Below, piece after piece: positions 23,075 through 34,362 of a DNA stretch of 64,000 nt. The notes below the pieces were generated by a model. The model had not been told where the DNA came from, did not search any database, and saw only the letters and a list, made by a program, of their open reading frames with translations. Positions within the stretch are counted from its first letter, which is position 1. Each line of letters starts with the position of its first letter. Origin of the DNA: Stenopsyche tienmushanensis. Lineage: Eukaryota; Arthropoda; Insecta; Trichoptera; Stenopsychidae. The translations under genes and the position numbers were made by a program. Where the stretch lies: the NCBI GenBank assembly GCA_008973525.1, contig WACJ01000341.1, positions 1 to 64,000 of the forward strand, in the 5' to 3' direction.

Positions 23075-23420
23075 TTATCCATCGCTAACCACTACTTTTA
23101 TCCATTTTTCTTTTGACGCGTCTTTTGAGGTTATCCAAGAATCGACCCATTTTTTGATATCCCATAAGAAGTGAAGTGCTACTAAGCTAGACCATAAGTC
23201 ATCGATCAAAAAAGAGGTAATCAGAAGGAGCAATGTCAGAAGAGTACAGCGGGTGGGGTAAATTTTCCTGTTCAATCGTTCCCAGATAGCTTTTAACCGC
23301 TGATGCTACATAGGCCAAGCGTTGTCGTGCTGCAAAATCACCTTGCCGTGTTTTTGGACATATTGTGGCCGCTTTTCCTTCAATGCACGGCTTAAACACA
23401 TCAATTGCTTTCGGTAGAGA
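23075..23420 (-). pseudogene. Mariner (mauritiana-type) C-terminal fragment
   Basis: Minus strand: ARQRLAYVASAVKSYLGTIE, NLPHPLYSSDIAPSDYLFF (third catalytic Asp in the YSxDIAPSDY motif), a one-base frameshift, then LVALHFLWDIKKWVDSWITS and KWIKVVVSDG. The order is that of mauritiana-type mariner C-termini and it is closely related to the pseudogene at 16330. Confidence 0.75.
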
Positions 23421-23457
23421 TCTCCTGTGATAGTTTGGTTGGGTTGGGTTGGCGCCA

Positions 23458-23560
23458 GATCGCGAGACATTCGTTCGTTATGTCAGGAGTCTGAAAAGCG
23501 GACCGGTTGGACACACAGACCTTGTGGTCACTCCGTCCTATTTTAGCACTTTTTGCGCTA
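23458..23560 (+). repeat. Hairpin module, copy 3
   Basis: TCGCGAGACATTCGTTCGTT, AGTCTGAAAAGCGGACCGGT, TGGACACACAGACCTTGTGG. The plus frame reads LKSGPVGHTDLVVTPSYFST. Related sequence continues to about 23610 (CATAAGTGGTTTGCGCCATG), as in the 43290 copy. Confidence 0.6.
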
Positions 23561-23609
23561 TTTTTTTTTGACTAAATTACATAAGTGGTTTGCGCCATGT
23601 TTCGCCGTG

Positions 23610-23792
23610 GTTGCGCCGCGGATGTTTCACTCAAGTACTTGGCGATGTTTCACAGCAATAAAGCCGAATTTTTGCATCAATTCATAACTATGGATTAAAT
23701 ATGTATCCATCACTTCACACCTGAGGTAAAGGAACGAGATTTGAAAGATCGCAGTCTAACCAATATCAAAACCGAGGTAGATTATATCCTAA
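23610..23792 (+). pseudogene. Mariner (irritans-type) fragments
   Basis: GATGTTTCACTCAAGTACTT through CAATAAAGCCGAATTTTTGC matches the central irritans mariner region. From 23735 LKDRSLTNIKTEVDYILRES is the N-terminal GLSPTNIKAELDSTLGES block in the same strand but the wrong order, so two fragments lie side by side. Confidence 0.5.
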
Positions 23793-23794
23793 GG

Positions 23795-24390
23795 GAGTCT
23801 ACTCCTTTGTTTACAACAAGACGACAGACATCAGACAGCGACTGACTGAATTGGGGGTTCATTATTATTCGAACCCATTTCCTGCGCTGCTGTATGGTCT
23901 GTTCTGGATTGCCCCGGACTAGCGACACAAATAGTGTCTTCCACTGATCGTTTAGCCTCACGAGAAACGCTACGCGTGGAACGTCCAGATGCCCACCTCT
24001 TTTGCTCCAGGCCATCCAGAATAGGCGAGGGAAAGACCAGCTTCAGACTGTGTGCACCCGAAGATGCGATGGAGGAGGAAAAACAAAGTTTAAGCTAAAC
24101 TTCAAGGGAATACTACCGCGGGTACACTGCCACCACTAGTCCAACCTCATTTTAAAGGGGGCTGAAGCAGATGAGGGACTGCAGGGGCTACCCCTTACCC
24201 ATGGTACTCGTATCAGTTCAATCATTTGAAGTATCTAGCCACGGAGACAAGTCACAGTCGAGCAGCCTAAAGTCGTTCTCCCCTGTATGCCTAGACTGCT
24301 GAGGATAGTGGTGATGTCTTTGACACAGATTCCACACATTTCTGTAATCAGCAGTTCCACACAATTCTTTACGGGTACGCAGCACAGGGT
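23795..24390 (+). repeat. Unclassified dispersed repeat, copy A
   Basis: Shares with copies at 36905 (minus), 55835 and 63440 the words CAAGACGACAGACATCAGAC, CCTGCGCTGCTGTATG, GAGAAACGCTACGC and GGACTGCAGGGGCTACCCCT. No terminal inverted repeats and no long frame are visible. It could be a LINE 3' region or a non-autonomous element. Confidence 0.65.
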
Positions 24391-24394
24391 GACC

Positions 24395-24515
24395 GAGGAG
24401 TTAATGTTCGAATTCGGTTTGGTTCTCACTATAAACAGGGTATCGAAGCTATTAAACATCGCTGGGAAAAGTGCATAGAATCGGAAAGCGACGATGTTGA
24501 ATTTTCGGGCGGGTA
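24395..24515 (+). pseudogene. Mariner (irritans-type) C-terminal fragment
   Basis: SHYKQGIEAIKHRWEKCIES at 24425-24485 is the C-terminal block of irritans mariner. It directly abuts repeat copy A. Confidence 0.6.
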
Positions 24516-26523
24516 TTTCTGAATTTTCATACCGCCATCTGATGATGAAATGGCAGGAACTTATTCACACACCCAATATATAATTGCCCCTGCATAGATA
24601 TATTCATAGTTCATTAAACATGATGTAATGTTCGTTCCGCAGTGTAAAAATATCCCATGTCAAAAAGAATTTAATAACATTTCCCACGCAAAATCATAGT
24701 AAATCTGCGAATTTATAAATAGTTATACATTATGGAGGTATAAAAATAGCTCAGAAAATTGCTATAATTTTAATAATGACATCATTTCGTCGCTATTTTA
24801 AACCATTACTGTGTTTACTAACAACCAAATTACATGGTACTGAGTTCAGCGTAACTGAACATTAGTCTATAAATCTCGTATCGTTTTTTATTGATTTTGT
24901 AATAGTATTAAGTTTTTAAGTGCTATTGAGATAGGTTGTGACTCATTGTAACATGATCTCGATTGTAAGTCCATGATGGTTATTTACATCAATCTGGTGC
25001 ATTTTACATCATTGGACTCTAGTGGTTAGGATGTAAGTGTTTGCTATGCTTTTAGCATATAATTCAACGATTAACAATGTGACGAAGATTGCGCAATTTC
25101 TCAGTATTTTTATTTTTCATGATAGATTTTTCCAGTGATGATTGGACTGTCTAAGAAATGTTTTTCAAATTGAAGTGATTACGTACATAATAGAAATTCC
25201 TCGATGCTTTGTTGTGCAAATTCGTGGGATATGACGTGGGATTTTTTCAATTGACTTAAAAATTAGATCCATCTGATAATTGTATGCCTTTTTATCCTGG
25301 AGGTTGTAGATTTTTTTTAATTGCGGTTGAGTTTTCAAATTTCTAACGCAAATATTCAGAAAATTTAGTCACCGCAAAGATCCGCATTTGGGCTCAGTAA
25401 TTCCAACAGTCCAGAACTGACGCACTTTTATCCAAATTTATTTTTTCCCTATAATATATGTGTTTCAATGGGAATACAAAATATATGAGCGAAAACAAAG
25501 AAGAATATGACACTTCACAAGTATCGAAAATGTTAAATACAGGATTTTTCAATAGGGGCACTCGAAATTTGTTAAATCAAGAAGCAATAAGATGTCCCTG
25601 CCTTGAAAGAATACCCTTATTTCAATCGTTGAACCCGGCTTAATCCCGACTTAAGCAAATTGGAGCGTTTTGTGGAACATGGAAGGAATCATCTTCTTTA
25701 AATTAATCATTGAAATTAATTATTGAATTGAAAATGAAGTAATTCGCATTCAGATCAACATCTTTCCATTCAATTACAAAATAATAAGCTTCTCGGTATC
25801 ACTGAGGGCTTCGTGTTGCATTGTCGCTTCAATGTTGTGGTCATATAATAATTGCACAACCAGTCTGAAGACTCAATGGAAAAATGATCCGCATTATCCA
25901 ATCATACGTTGTTGATGCGTTTTTTTTTAAATTTACACCAAGCATCTTACACAAATTATCCGTGAGGATTCAAATAATCCGATGACTGGTTATACAATGG
26001 GCATAACTCCGTTGCACTCTGCTAATCAGTGCGCGAAAATGTGACGTAACTGCGAAGCATTCTTTTGGAAGTGCATCGGCGAAAAATGACATTATAATAA
26101 AACGTTGATTGTGATAAATTTTGTTATATGGACGTGTGTTGAAATTGACCTTTGGACGTCTTCAATAAAATGATGCCAATTGAGGACTGTCGAAAAATTG
26201 AATCGTCTTTGAAAAATGCACAGCGATATGCATTTTGATGCATAGAAATCATCTGCAATGTATGTTTTTATTGATTTTTTTCATATTTGAGTTAAATGAC
26301 CAGCCATGGCCTTATTGATAAAAATACGATCAAATCAGATTTGGCGCTAATTTTATCTAATTTTAAATAGACAATACAAATCCTTGAGAAATCCCCAGTA
26401 GTGAAGATCTATATCTTTGATTTTACAAAGATCAATCATCTAACAAAAATAGCTTAAATTCATATCATTTATTTGAGTTTCAGACAAGATTGATAAAACT
26501 ATATTAAAAACCATGCGTTAAAC
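24516..26523. other. AT-rich stretch without recognised features
   Basis: No gene or element edge recognised. CTCTAGTGGTTAGGAT at 25018-25033 equals the A-box/D-arm of tRNA-Glu/Asp genes, but the rest does not fold as a tRNA (see rejected list). The 61-codon frame at 25458 has no motif. Confidence 0.35.
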
Positions 26524-27190
26524 ATACGAGGGTCAACTAGAAAGTAAGGTTACAAGGGCTTCTGAGGCTGGAAGATTACCTTACCTACCTTGGCTTACCT
26601 AGCATGTAGGGGGAATCCTAATGGTCAGTTGGTTTGGTCCCGCGTGTTTGTCGGCCTTTTTTTTTGAGTCACAGTAAATTCTTCCGATGGATAGGTCGTC
26701 GCGCGTACCCGCCATCTCTAGCCCATGCCGGTTCCGCGTGATCATCTATATTTGGAATTTGCAGAACAATACCGTCGCAAATATTCATTGAAAGCTCGTT
26801 GACGTTTATGGTTGTGATGTGATGAGTCGACAACATGTCACGAAGTGGGTGCCCAGAATACTCACACCGGAGCACCGTTAAAATCGCGTAATTTTTGAAT
26901 CGTTTTCCACAAGAGGGAGAAACTTCTCTTGACTCTACCATAACGGGGATGTGTTACTACTCTTCAGAACCAAAAGGAGGTCGATGAAACTGTGGGAAGG
27001 TCGGGGAAGATCGAATAGAAAGTGGTGGAAGCACGCGACGATCTCTCCATCGAAAGAATTTACTGTGACTGAATAAAATGGCCGACAAACACGCGACACT
27101 AAATAAACTGATCGTTAAAATCTTCTCTACACGCCAGGTGGGCAACTTTGAAACAAACAAAATCCCGTGGCTTCAGAAGTCCTTGTAGTC
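26524..27190 (+). mobile_element. Foldback-type mariner derivative
   Basis: The left edge CGAGGGTCAACTAGAAAGTA and following sequence (GGTTACAAGGGCTTCTGAGG) return inverted at 27165-27186 (CTTCAGAAGTCCTTGTAGTC). A longer arm, CAGTAAATTCTTCCGATGGA with CGCGTGTTTGTCGGCC, returns inverted at 27030-27105. The arms reach roughly 100-180 bp each. Between them the plus strand reads AEQYRRKYSLKARDVYGCDV, then HVTKWVPRILTPEHR and EGETSLDSTITGMCYYSSEP. These are the N-terminal and first-Asp regions of a mariner transposase, with the catalytic Asp position changed. Relatives are at 35939 and 51053. Confidence 0.65.
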
Positions 27191-28250
27191 TTTTTTTTTG
27201 CGAAAGAGGGAATCTTCAAAAGACACCACCATTCTGGTGGTAGAATGAAGTTCCTCTTCGGCTGCCATCCGGCTACTAATTAAGTATTGCATAAGAGTGG
27301 AAGCGATGTGTCCCTCACGGGCTCTCTGTTTGTCTCTTTCTGGATGTCATTCTATTGCTAGTGTTGGTCGTCTTGAACGTTCAGCGTCCTTCTTCTGCCG
27401 CATAGCGCACGTCGTGTATTTGAACCACGCCTTCTATGCCTAGCATCCGTTAACATTGAAGGTACCATGTTGCTTGGGGAGAGCGAGCTGATTCCCAGCT
27501 CCTCCCGTAGGATATCTCTTTCGGTGCTCTATGCTGGGCAGACAAATGTCATGTGTGCAGCATTATCGTACTCCGCTCCGCAGTGGTGGCACTTTGCCTA
27601 TTTTGTGTAGGTAGCTACCAAAACCCAGACTAAAACAGCCGTGTCCGGTGAGGACCTGGGTTAAGTGGTAGAGCAGTTGACCGTGCTTTCTGGCTACCCA
27701 GGTTCTCAGATTCGGTATTAACTCGTGCATCCACCGACCTTTAGCGGAGTTGTCCCATCTGGACTGCCATGCCACCATGGTGTTTTGCTTAGCGTTATTC
27801 TTGCCTTCCCATTTCTGTGTTGCTTGTATCTCGTAAGCGAGTAGGTCGATTGGCGGTATGGCAGTCAGTGCTAGGACGGCATCTTCCGACACTGCGATAT
27901 GCAGCAGCCACTCTGATTGCGCTCCTTCTTTGGACTCTTGCCATATTGAGCCTGGCTTTATGTAGATTGCGTCCTGTTTGTTTTGAGCCACCAATGCTGG
28001 GTATCAACCTGGCCAGATTCTCCGCGATGCTGGTCGCCTTCGCTGCCGCCTTCTCCGTGTGGGTGACGAATCGGAGCTTGTCATCAATCTCCACGCCCAA
28101 ATACCGAATGGATCTTGAGTATTTAATCTCGCAATCCCTGATCCTCATGGGTGGAGGCGCGAGCTTCCTGCGTCTTGTGAAAAAGATGGCCTCCGTTTTT
28201 TTGGGCAGCGAGCTCCAGACCAATTCCAACTGTTTAGTATTTATTTGGCA
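27191..28250 (-). pseudogene. R1-clade LINE, 5'-truncated reverse transcriptase end
   Basis: Minus strand, 5' to 3': KKTEAIFFTRRRKLAPPPMR, CEIKYSRSIRYLGVEIDDKL (the YLGV.iD motif after the RT palm), LARLIPSIGGSKQ, RVQRRSAIRVAAAYRSV, then after a frameshift SEDAVLALTAIPPIDLLAYE, GRWMHELIPNLRTWVARKHG and YHLTQVLTGHGCF. A degraded zinc-knuckle-like CHHCG stretch and ERDILREELGISSL follow. The plus-strand T run at 27191-27199 fits the LINE poly(A) tail. Frameshifted, so dead. Confidence 0.8.
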
Positions 28251-28299
28251 GCCTGGAACATGGAAAAAATGGTTATCGTTGTGTGATACAATACTTGTA

Positions 28300-28692
28300 T
28301 TTAAAAGGTCTCAGTCCAAGCAATGTCAAAGCCGAGCTAGATTCTACTCTGAGGGAATCTAATAATTTGTTTACATCAGTAAAATATTGGGTGGCAGAAT
28401 TTAAGAACTGTCAAGATGAATATCAAAATGGATGACCAAATGAGGTGACCACGCCAGAAATGGGAATAATATCCACAAAATGGAAACGTATTTGATGACC
28501 ATCGACTGAAAGTGTGTGAGCTAGCAGACATGTTAGGTATTTCAAAAAGTACTGTACATCGCATATTGACTGAAATTTGGACATGAGAAAGCTGTGCGTA
28601 CGATGAGTGCCGCGTTTGCTCACAATGCAACAAAAACAGCGTCTAAAGGATGTTTCAATCGAGTGTTTGGCGATATTTTACAGCAATAAATC
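28300..28692 (+). pseudogene. Mariner (irritans-type) N-terminal half
   Basis: RSQSKQCQSRARFYSEGI in one frame and SPSNVKAELDSTLRESNNLF in another, then TSVKYWVAEFKNCQDEYQNG, EVTTPEMGII, DRRLKVCELADMLGISKSTV, HRILTEIWT and a degraded KLCVR...LLTMQQKQRLKDVSI. This is the N-terminal helix-turn-helix region of irritans mariners with frameshifts. It stops at the KAINPSK region before the catalytic domain. Confidence 0.7.
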
Positions 28693-28699
28693 CATCAAA

Positions 28700-30040
28700 A
28701 AATAAATATTTTTACAAAAAAATAGAGTTAAATGACCAGTCATAGTATTGATAAAAATACGATCGAATCATATTTATCGCAAATATTGCCTAATTTTTAA
28801 GAAACAATACAAATCCTTGAGAAATGCGACCCCCAGTCATGAAGATTTAAATCTTTGATTTTAAACAGATCAATCATCTAACAAACAATGTTTGAAATTA
28901 GATCAATTTGCTCGATTTTCAGACAAGATCGATAAGACTATTTTGAAAGCCATGTGCTAAACATACATCACGTTCTAGCACGAAACGATTACAATCAAAA
29001 ACATTCAGTCGAATATGATCAATCTATTGTTTTAGATGATAAATTTATTCGCAGAAGAGTCAACAGACTACAAACTAATGCCATTGAAATGTCGGTTAAC
29101 CAATTCCAAATGCATGATAATGAGTCCAGGAGCAAAATCCAGTTCCAGCCCGGTTATATGCGGCGCATCGGGGTCTAAAGATTGCATCTGTTCATACACA
29201 AGTGCATTTTTATCATTTTTATTGCAACGCAACAAGACAATAACAATGCTCAAAATTTAATTCGAAGTGCACATTGATAAATATATAAATACACATGCTC
29301 GATGCACTCGATTGAATTTGTCGCTTTGACCGAATCGAGTCTTCAGGTGACTTTATACTGTATCGATCGATCGGCAAATAGGTCGCTGATTGTTGTTTTT
29401 ATGGCTCATAATTTCGTTGTAATATTATTTACGATCCGTACGATAAGCCACATTTTATGTCACCGCAAGCCTTTAACCCGAAGCAAAGTTCTCAAATGTT
29501 CGTATTTGTTTATTTCACACCCGTGGCGATTTAAAGAAAATAAATAAAGCACGCTTGGGTTATCGATTTCGCATTAAAGAAAGCATTTGATCGGATTAGT
29601 TTCAAGGAAAGTCGTTTTGTGTTGCACGTGCCTTGCCTAGTTAGGGTCTAATCACGTGTATCGTCCAATACACGTGATAATTATCAAATAAGCTTATACG
29701 GCCGTATTGTATTACTAATGACCTAAATTTGACGACTTAAATCCGTCATTGATGTTTTCGCGGAAACACTGCAAAAGTGCGAGAACCTTGTGTAGAATCA
29801 GTAAGGATTTTTTTTTGATCCATGAGGATGCCTATAATGGAACCATTTATATCATTAAATATAGAGAATGCATAATATGTGAATAGATGATATCATTTAA
29901 TAGCTTAATTCCCGAGTTTTATTCTGATAGGGATAATTTTTGCAATGTACAGGCGCTCGTTGAAGCGCTCAAGGATCACATGACTCCCGCTGTTTAAGCA
30001 TGAATATCCTTTTAAGCAGTTTAAAACTGTTCAATTATTG
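28700..30040. other. AT-rich stretch without recognised features
   Basis: 28735-28950 is similar to 26300-26520 (shared GACCAGCCAT/GACCAGTCAT, ACAATACAAATCCTTGAGAA, AAGATCAATCATCTAACAAA), so it is a diverged duplicated segment lying next to two different mariner remnants. No coding motif found. Confidence 0.45.
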
Positions 30041-30043
30041 ATA

Positions 30044-30320
30044 CTATGTGTCTTTATTGATTATTTCACTTTGTTTTAATAACTCAAATATATCCAAATA
30101 TCCCAAATTTAGTGCCAAATGCAGATGATCTTTCAGATCGTTATCCACATTGTCGCATAAAAACATGCAAGAGTTCTTTATCTTATCAACAAAGGAGTGC
30201 ACAAGTCCGAACGATGATAATTTGTGCAACACCCAAATGTTTATTATATACATGGGCCATATATACTCATTATCAGTCTTGAAGATTTGATATACGGGAT
30301 CATTCAATAAAGACGCTCAA
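30044..30320 (-). other. Possible exon or gene fragment with an ankyrin-like repeat
   Basis: An 87-96 codon minus frame: NDPVYQIFKTDNEYIWPMYI, NIWVLHKLSSFGLVHSFVDK, then DHLHLALNLGYLDIFELLKQ. The last piece fits the ankyrin consensus (LHLA...G.ldI.elL). No second repeat, splice acceptor or neighbouring exon was found. It may be a fragment of a host gene, or chance. Confidence 0.3.
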
Positions 30321-30539
30321 AGTTTGTTCGATTATAGCGGCCATGTTGCTTAAGCAATTTTTATTAAATTTATTATAAATTAATCAGTAATGTATGGCAA
30401 ATCATTATGAAATTTTATAAATTAAATGCATTCCAAGAAAGTCACTATTTATTGCAGATCTGTATTTCTTCCAAAACGTCAACGATAATCATTATAAATC
30501 CACAATAAGCAAATTCTTGTGGTCTAAATAGTATGGATA

Positions 30540-30730
30540 CTTAAAATATGTGGTTGCAACAGGATGGTGCTGTGTGATACACAGCGCATGCCATGATGGA
30601 CATTCTGCACGAGCGATTTGAGGTTATAAAAATGCAAAAAGGAAAATTGAGTGATTATTTCATATATGACATGTTTTATTTACATGTAAAAATTGAGCGT
30701 TCTTATTGAAAGACTGTATTATTACATACT
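30540..30730 (+). pseudogene. Mariner-like transposase fragment (QQDGA-type) with terminal repeat
   Basis: MWLQQDGAV, stop, YTAHAMMDILHERFEVIKMQ corresponds to the WFQQDGATCHTA...MdlL..rF block that carries the second catalytic Asp. After a deletion comes the end AATTGAGCGTTCTTATTGAA, shared with the 20490 fragment. Confidence 0.65.
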
Positions 30731-30969
30731 ATTAAAATAAATCTTATAATGGTATCTATTCCATTTTATATCGTCATAAAATGAGCTCACACAACAATAT
30801 CCATAAATAATGGATTAATTTATGGTACCCCTAATATTTATACGGAATAGAGATAATATGAAATGATTAGATGGTTTATGACATTTTTGTAGTATTATGT
30901 TGATCTTCTTGTTTTGATTCCTAAAAATAATCGAAAGGGAACCAATTAAATCTATATAATCGACCTTAA

Positions 30970-31326
30970 TCTTCTATATATATAAAAATCAATGTCTCGC
31001 GTCCGGCGGCGTCCAGATGTCGCGCGTCCGCTCGGCCGCGTTCAGCAGCGCTCGACAGCTAACGCGTCATGGTGCTCGGCGGCTCGCCAGTCGCTATACG
31101 AAGTGAGGGAGAGCGCACGCATCCTAACCTCTCACTCCCACACCAATACATCGCGTAGCTTTCCAACTAAGCAAGTGTTGCTAAGCAACCACATTCAACA
31201 TATGCCTAAACAAATCAATAAATAAACAAATCATTCATGTATTTTAAAAGCGAGTTGGGTGCATCTTCACACATAACAAATCAATCAATAGGTTTGGCAT
31301 TGCAACGCATGCCGGGTATTCGCTAG
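30970..31326 (+). mobile_element. Non-autonomous Helitron-like element, copy 3 (both ends present)
   Basis: It begins TCTTCTATATATATAAAAAT preceded by A and ends GCATGCCGGGTATTCGCTAG followed by T, as expected for Helitron insertion between A and T. A short GC-rich stem lies just before CTAG. The core (GAAGTGAGGGAGAGCGCACG, CACACCAATACATCGCGTAG) is nearly identical to copies at 184 and 45493. It is about 357 bp with no coding capacity. Confidence 0.75.
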
Positions 31327-31694
31327 TAATTCTTATAAATCCAAGGATTTCAGGTGATGCGATTTTTCCGCAATTGATTGAAATAAACGTAAGAAATATT
31401 GGATTCTACTCATTTGACTTTGAAGTTTACGCTAAATATATCACTTATCTGCAGTTTATATTATTAGGAGCAAGGACGAGGTGGGTCACAAATTAAGCTC
31501 TAATTAAAATAAAATAACAACGTTTACATCGAATCAATAATTACATACAATGAGTGCGGTTAGCCTTAAAAATGTAATAATTTCCTAGAAGGTTTTTAAT
31601 TGCAAATACTAGAAAAAAACAATTAATCGTTGACGTGTATTGCGTTGCGCTATTAAAATTCCGATTTATGAGCTTAAACATATTTTTTATTATA
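31327..31694. other. AT-rich stretch without recognised features
   Basis: Nothing seen between the Helitron-like element and the mariner end at 31695. Confidence 0.4.
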
Positions 31695-31870
31695 TTAGGT
31701 GTCCCATAAGTTTATTTCGTTTTCATATTAAGAAAAAAAAATAAACAATCATTTGTATTACATCAAAAATTATTGAAAAATATATGATCCATTCTATTCT
31801 ATTACTTTTCTCCATCTCTCCAAAAGCCTCATGATGCCTTCTTGCCAAAAAGTTGTCCACCCAAAATTAT
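31695..31870 (-). pseudogene. Mariner 3' end (same family as 60639), left part of a split copy
   Basis: TTAGGTGTCCCATAAGTTTA is the terminal repeat of the family at 60639-61320. Inwards, the minus strand matches the 3' end of that element (TGTAATACAAATGATTGTTT) and the C-terminal coding block (RWxKVIEQNG-like, degraded). The other part of this copy is at 35480-35935, beyond the inserted hAT element. Confidence 0.65.
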
Positions 31871-33194
31871 ATGATCAATCAAAAATCAATTAATGTGCTA
31901 CCTGAGCTTGTTGGCTTTTGCAGATATCATAAATTTTAGGTCGAATATTTGATGGAGCTACCCTCAATTCTTCGTCTAAATTCGTAAATCTTTCTCGTTT
32001 TTTAGTTTTCATATTAGTTATTGTTGAGAAACCGAACTTACACAAATATGACGTCGGAAACTATAACAAAATTTTCAGTGCCTTCGTGTGAAGAGCTGGA
32101 TATTCTTCTTGGACAAAAATCCAAAAGTCCTCTATTGTCATTTCGGAAAATTTTATTTTTAGAGTACGATCAGTCGACAATGAGACTAATTCTTCTTCTT
32201 CAAAATTCACAATACGATTTAAGGAAGGAAAATAACGTGCAATATTTTCTTCCAATAAAGTTAAATGTTCTATTATTACAGAAACAATTCTCTCTGGAAT
32301 GTTTTCGTTAAGTAAAGTTAACATATCTAATTTTTTTCTATTTTCGAGTTATTTTTTTCAAAAATCCTGTAATTTTGTCAATGGATGTTAAAAAAATCGT
32401 TTTTCCTTAGAACGCTTGTGTTAACTTTATTTAAGTAATTGAAAATATCTGCTAAATATGCCACTTTAGCACACCAATCATTATTCTGAAGACGTTTTAC
32501 AAAAATCATCCAACAATTTATTCTTATGTTCTATGAATAGACATAAAACTTTACTCCTAAATAACCACCTGACTTCAGTGTGAAAAAGCAAACACTCGTA
32601 CTTACTTCCAGAGAAATGTAAAGATTTTTAAACATGCGTGTTTTTAAAGGTCTTGATTTTATGAAATTCACTATATTTACAACTTGATCTAGTACATGTT
32701 TTAGTGCTGCTGGTAATGTTTTCGAAACTAAAGATTCTCTATGCAAAAAACCATGCATAATTATAATATTAGGGTTTCATGACTTTGCAAGGGTAACAAA
32801 TCCGTTGATTGAGCCTATCATTGAAGGAGCACCATCTCTACAAATTCCTACACATAACTCCCGTGATATTTTAAATTGTTCTAAATATGAAGAAATAGTA
32901 TCAAAAACATCTTGTCCTGTCGTATGCTCGGTAAGTTCTTTGCAGCATAGATATTGATTCACTATTTTCTTTTCATTTATGAAACGAACGGAACCTAGTA
33001 TTTGTGCCTTACCACTAATGTCATTAGATTCGTCGACTTGTATAGCAAAATGTCGTTTGGAAAGTTTATTGGTAACTGTTTTCTCAATATCATCCGATAT
33101 ATTTAAAAAATTTCTCCTTATTGTATCGTTTGAAAGAGGAATTTTCATAATTTCCTTTTCTTCTTCTGTGAATCAACACCGAAGCTAAATATTC

Positions 33195-33450
33195 ACGATT
33201 CGAAGATCATGCAGTGTATCTGGTGGAACCAAAAGGGCTGTGCTCTATGAGCTGCTGCAACCTAGCAATTCCATTACGGGCAATCGGCCGGAATTGATTC
33301 GTTTAAGCTGTCCTTTACAATAAATATGGCTGAAATATGAACAATGACATTACAAAGTTATTCTTCTGCATGATAACGCTCGATCTTATGTCGCGAAATT
33401 CGTAAAAAAATATTTGGAAACGCCAAAAAAACATAATTTATCGGCTTTAA
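33195..33450 (+). pseudogene. Mariner (mauritiana-like) fragment inside the hAT element
   Basis: MQCIWWNQKGCALYELLQPS, NSITGNRPELIR, then after a frameshift VILLHDNARSYVAKFVKKYL with ET. HDNAR carries the second catalytic Asp. It opposes the hAT strand and separates the hAT central and N-terminal blocks, so it probably inserted there. Confidence 0.65.
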
Positions 33451-34362
33451 ATCCTACATCTTAAAATAGACATCAAGGACCTCCAATTTACTATAAGTCG
33501 CAGTACAAAACACTCAAAAAACTAAGAACACTTGCCTGAGTATCGACGCTGCATGACGTTCAGGATAGATCCTGGAGTACGGGACGCATTCTGGAACCAC
33601 ACTGCACTTTATTTATTAAGATATATCCCTCTGACGATTAAGCCAAACCGTATAACCTAAGAACCGAACACGCACTGATTGTCGCCTAGCTTAATTTGAC
33701 GGCTCAACTGAGCGTACGAATATAAATGTATTAATACTAAATTTAAATTATTATGAAAAACTATCGAAAGAATGCATGAGATTCTCTCTGAGATGAGCTT
33801 TTTTGATATATTCCCAAAAATATTTTTATCAAATTTGAAATTCATTAAAAAATAATATATTTATGCAACGAAAAGGATGGTGATTTTTTTTGAAAAATAA
33901 TATTTTTGGGAATATATCGCAGCAGCTTATTTAATCCCATGATTTTTAAAAAATAGTTTTTCTTATATATATTAATAATTTATCATAAATGCGTTTCAAT
34001 TTGTCCGTCCAGTTTAGGTGTCGAGTTTATGCTATGCAACAATATTCGGTGCAGAGCTATATTTTATTTTGACAGGTTAGGATGTGCATGTGCGTATGTT
34101 AAGTGATATTTTTTAATACGCAGAGTGTTGTGCCGTTCCCGAATGTGATCCGTGTTCCAGACTGTATCCTGATCGTCATGCAGCTAAAATATTGAGGCAA
34201 GTAGTCATAGTTTTTAAGTATATTGTAATACGATTATTAGGCTTATTATCGAAATGTTTAATGTTGAACAATTGCATTGAGATTTCAAGAACACAGATCG
34301 GAAATAATACTCATAGTGGATTGGAAAATCAAGATGTTTATTTTAAGATGTAGGATTTAGGT
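33448..34362. mobile_element. Foldback element with long inverted repeats
   Basis: TAAATCCTACATCTTAAAAT at 33448 returns inverted at 34343-34362. The pairing continues inwards: CTGCATGACGTTCAGGATAG (about 33549) against its complement near 34160-34180, and GATATATTCCCAAAAATATT (about 33804) against AATATTTTTGGGAATATATC near 33899. Essentially the whole 915 bp can fold back, with insertions and deletions. No coding frame. Superfamily unknown. Confidence 0.7.

Noticed and set aside
25013..25090. tRNA-like sequence with CTCTAGTGGTTAGGAT
   Set aside because: The A box is perfect but the T arm, B box and acceptor stem do not pair beyond about five bases. At best a degraded tRNA-derived remnant.
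28735..28950. Possible conserved exon shared with 26300-26520
   Set aside because: The match is AT-rich and has stops in all frames. Better explained as a diverged duplicated non-coding segment.
32021..32311. 96-codon plus frame
   Set aside because: Antisense shadow of the hAT C-terminal coding block on the minus strand.
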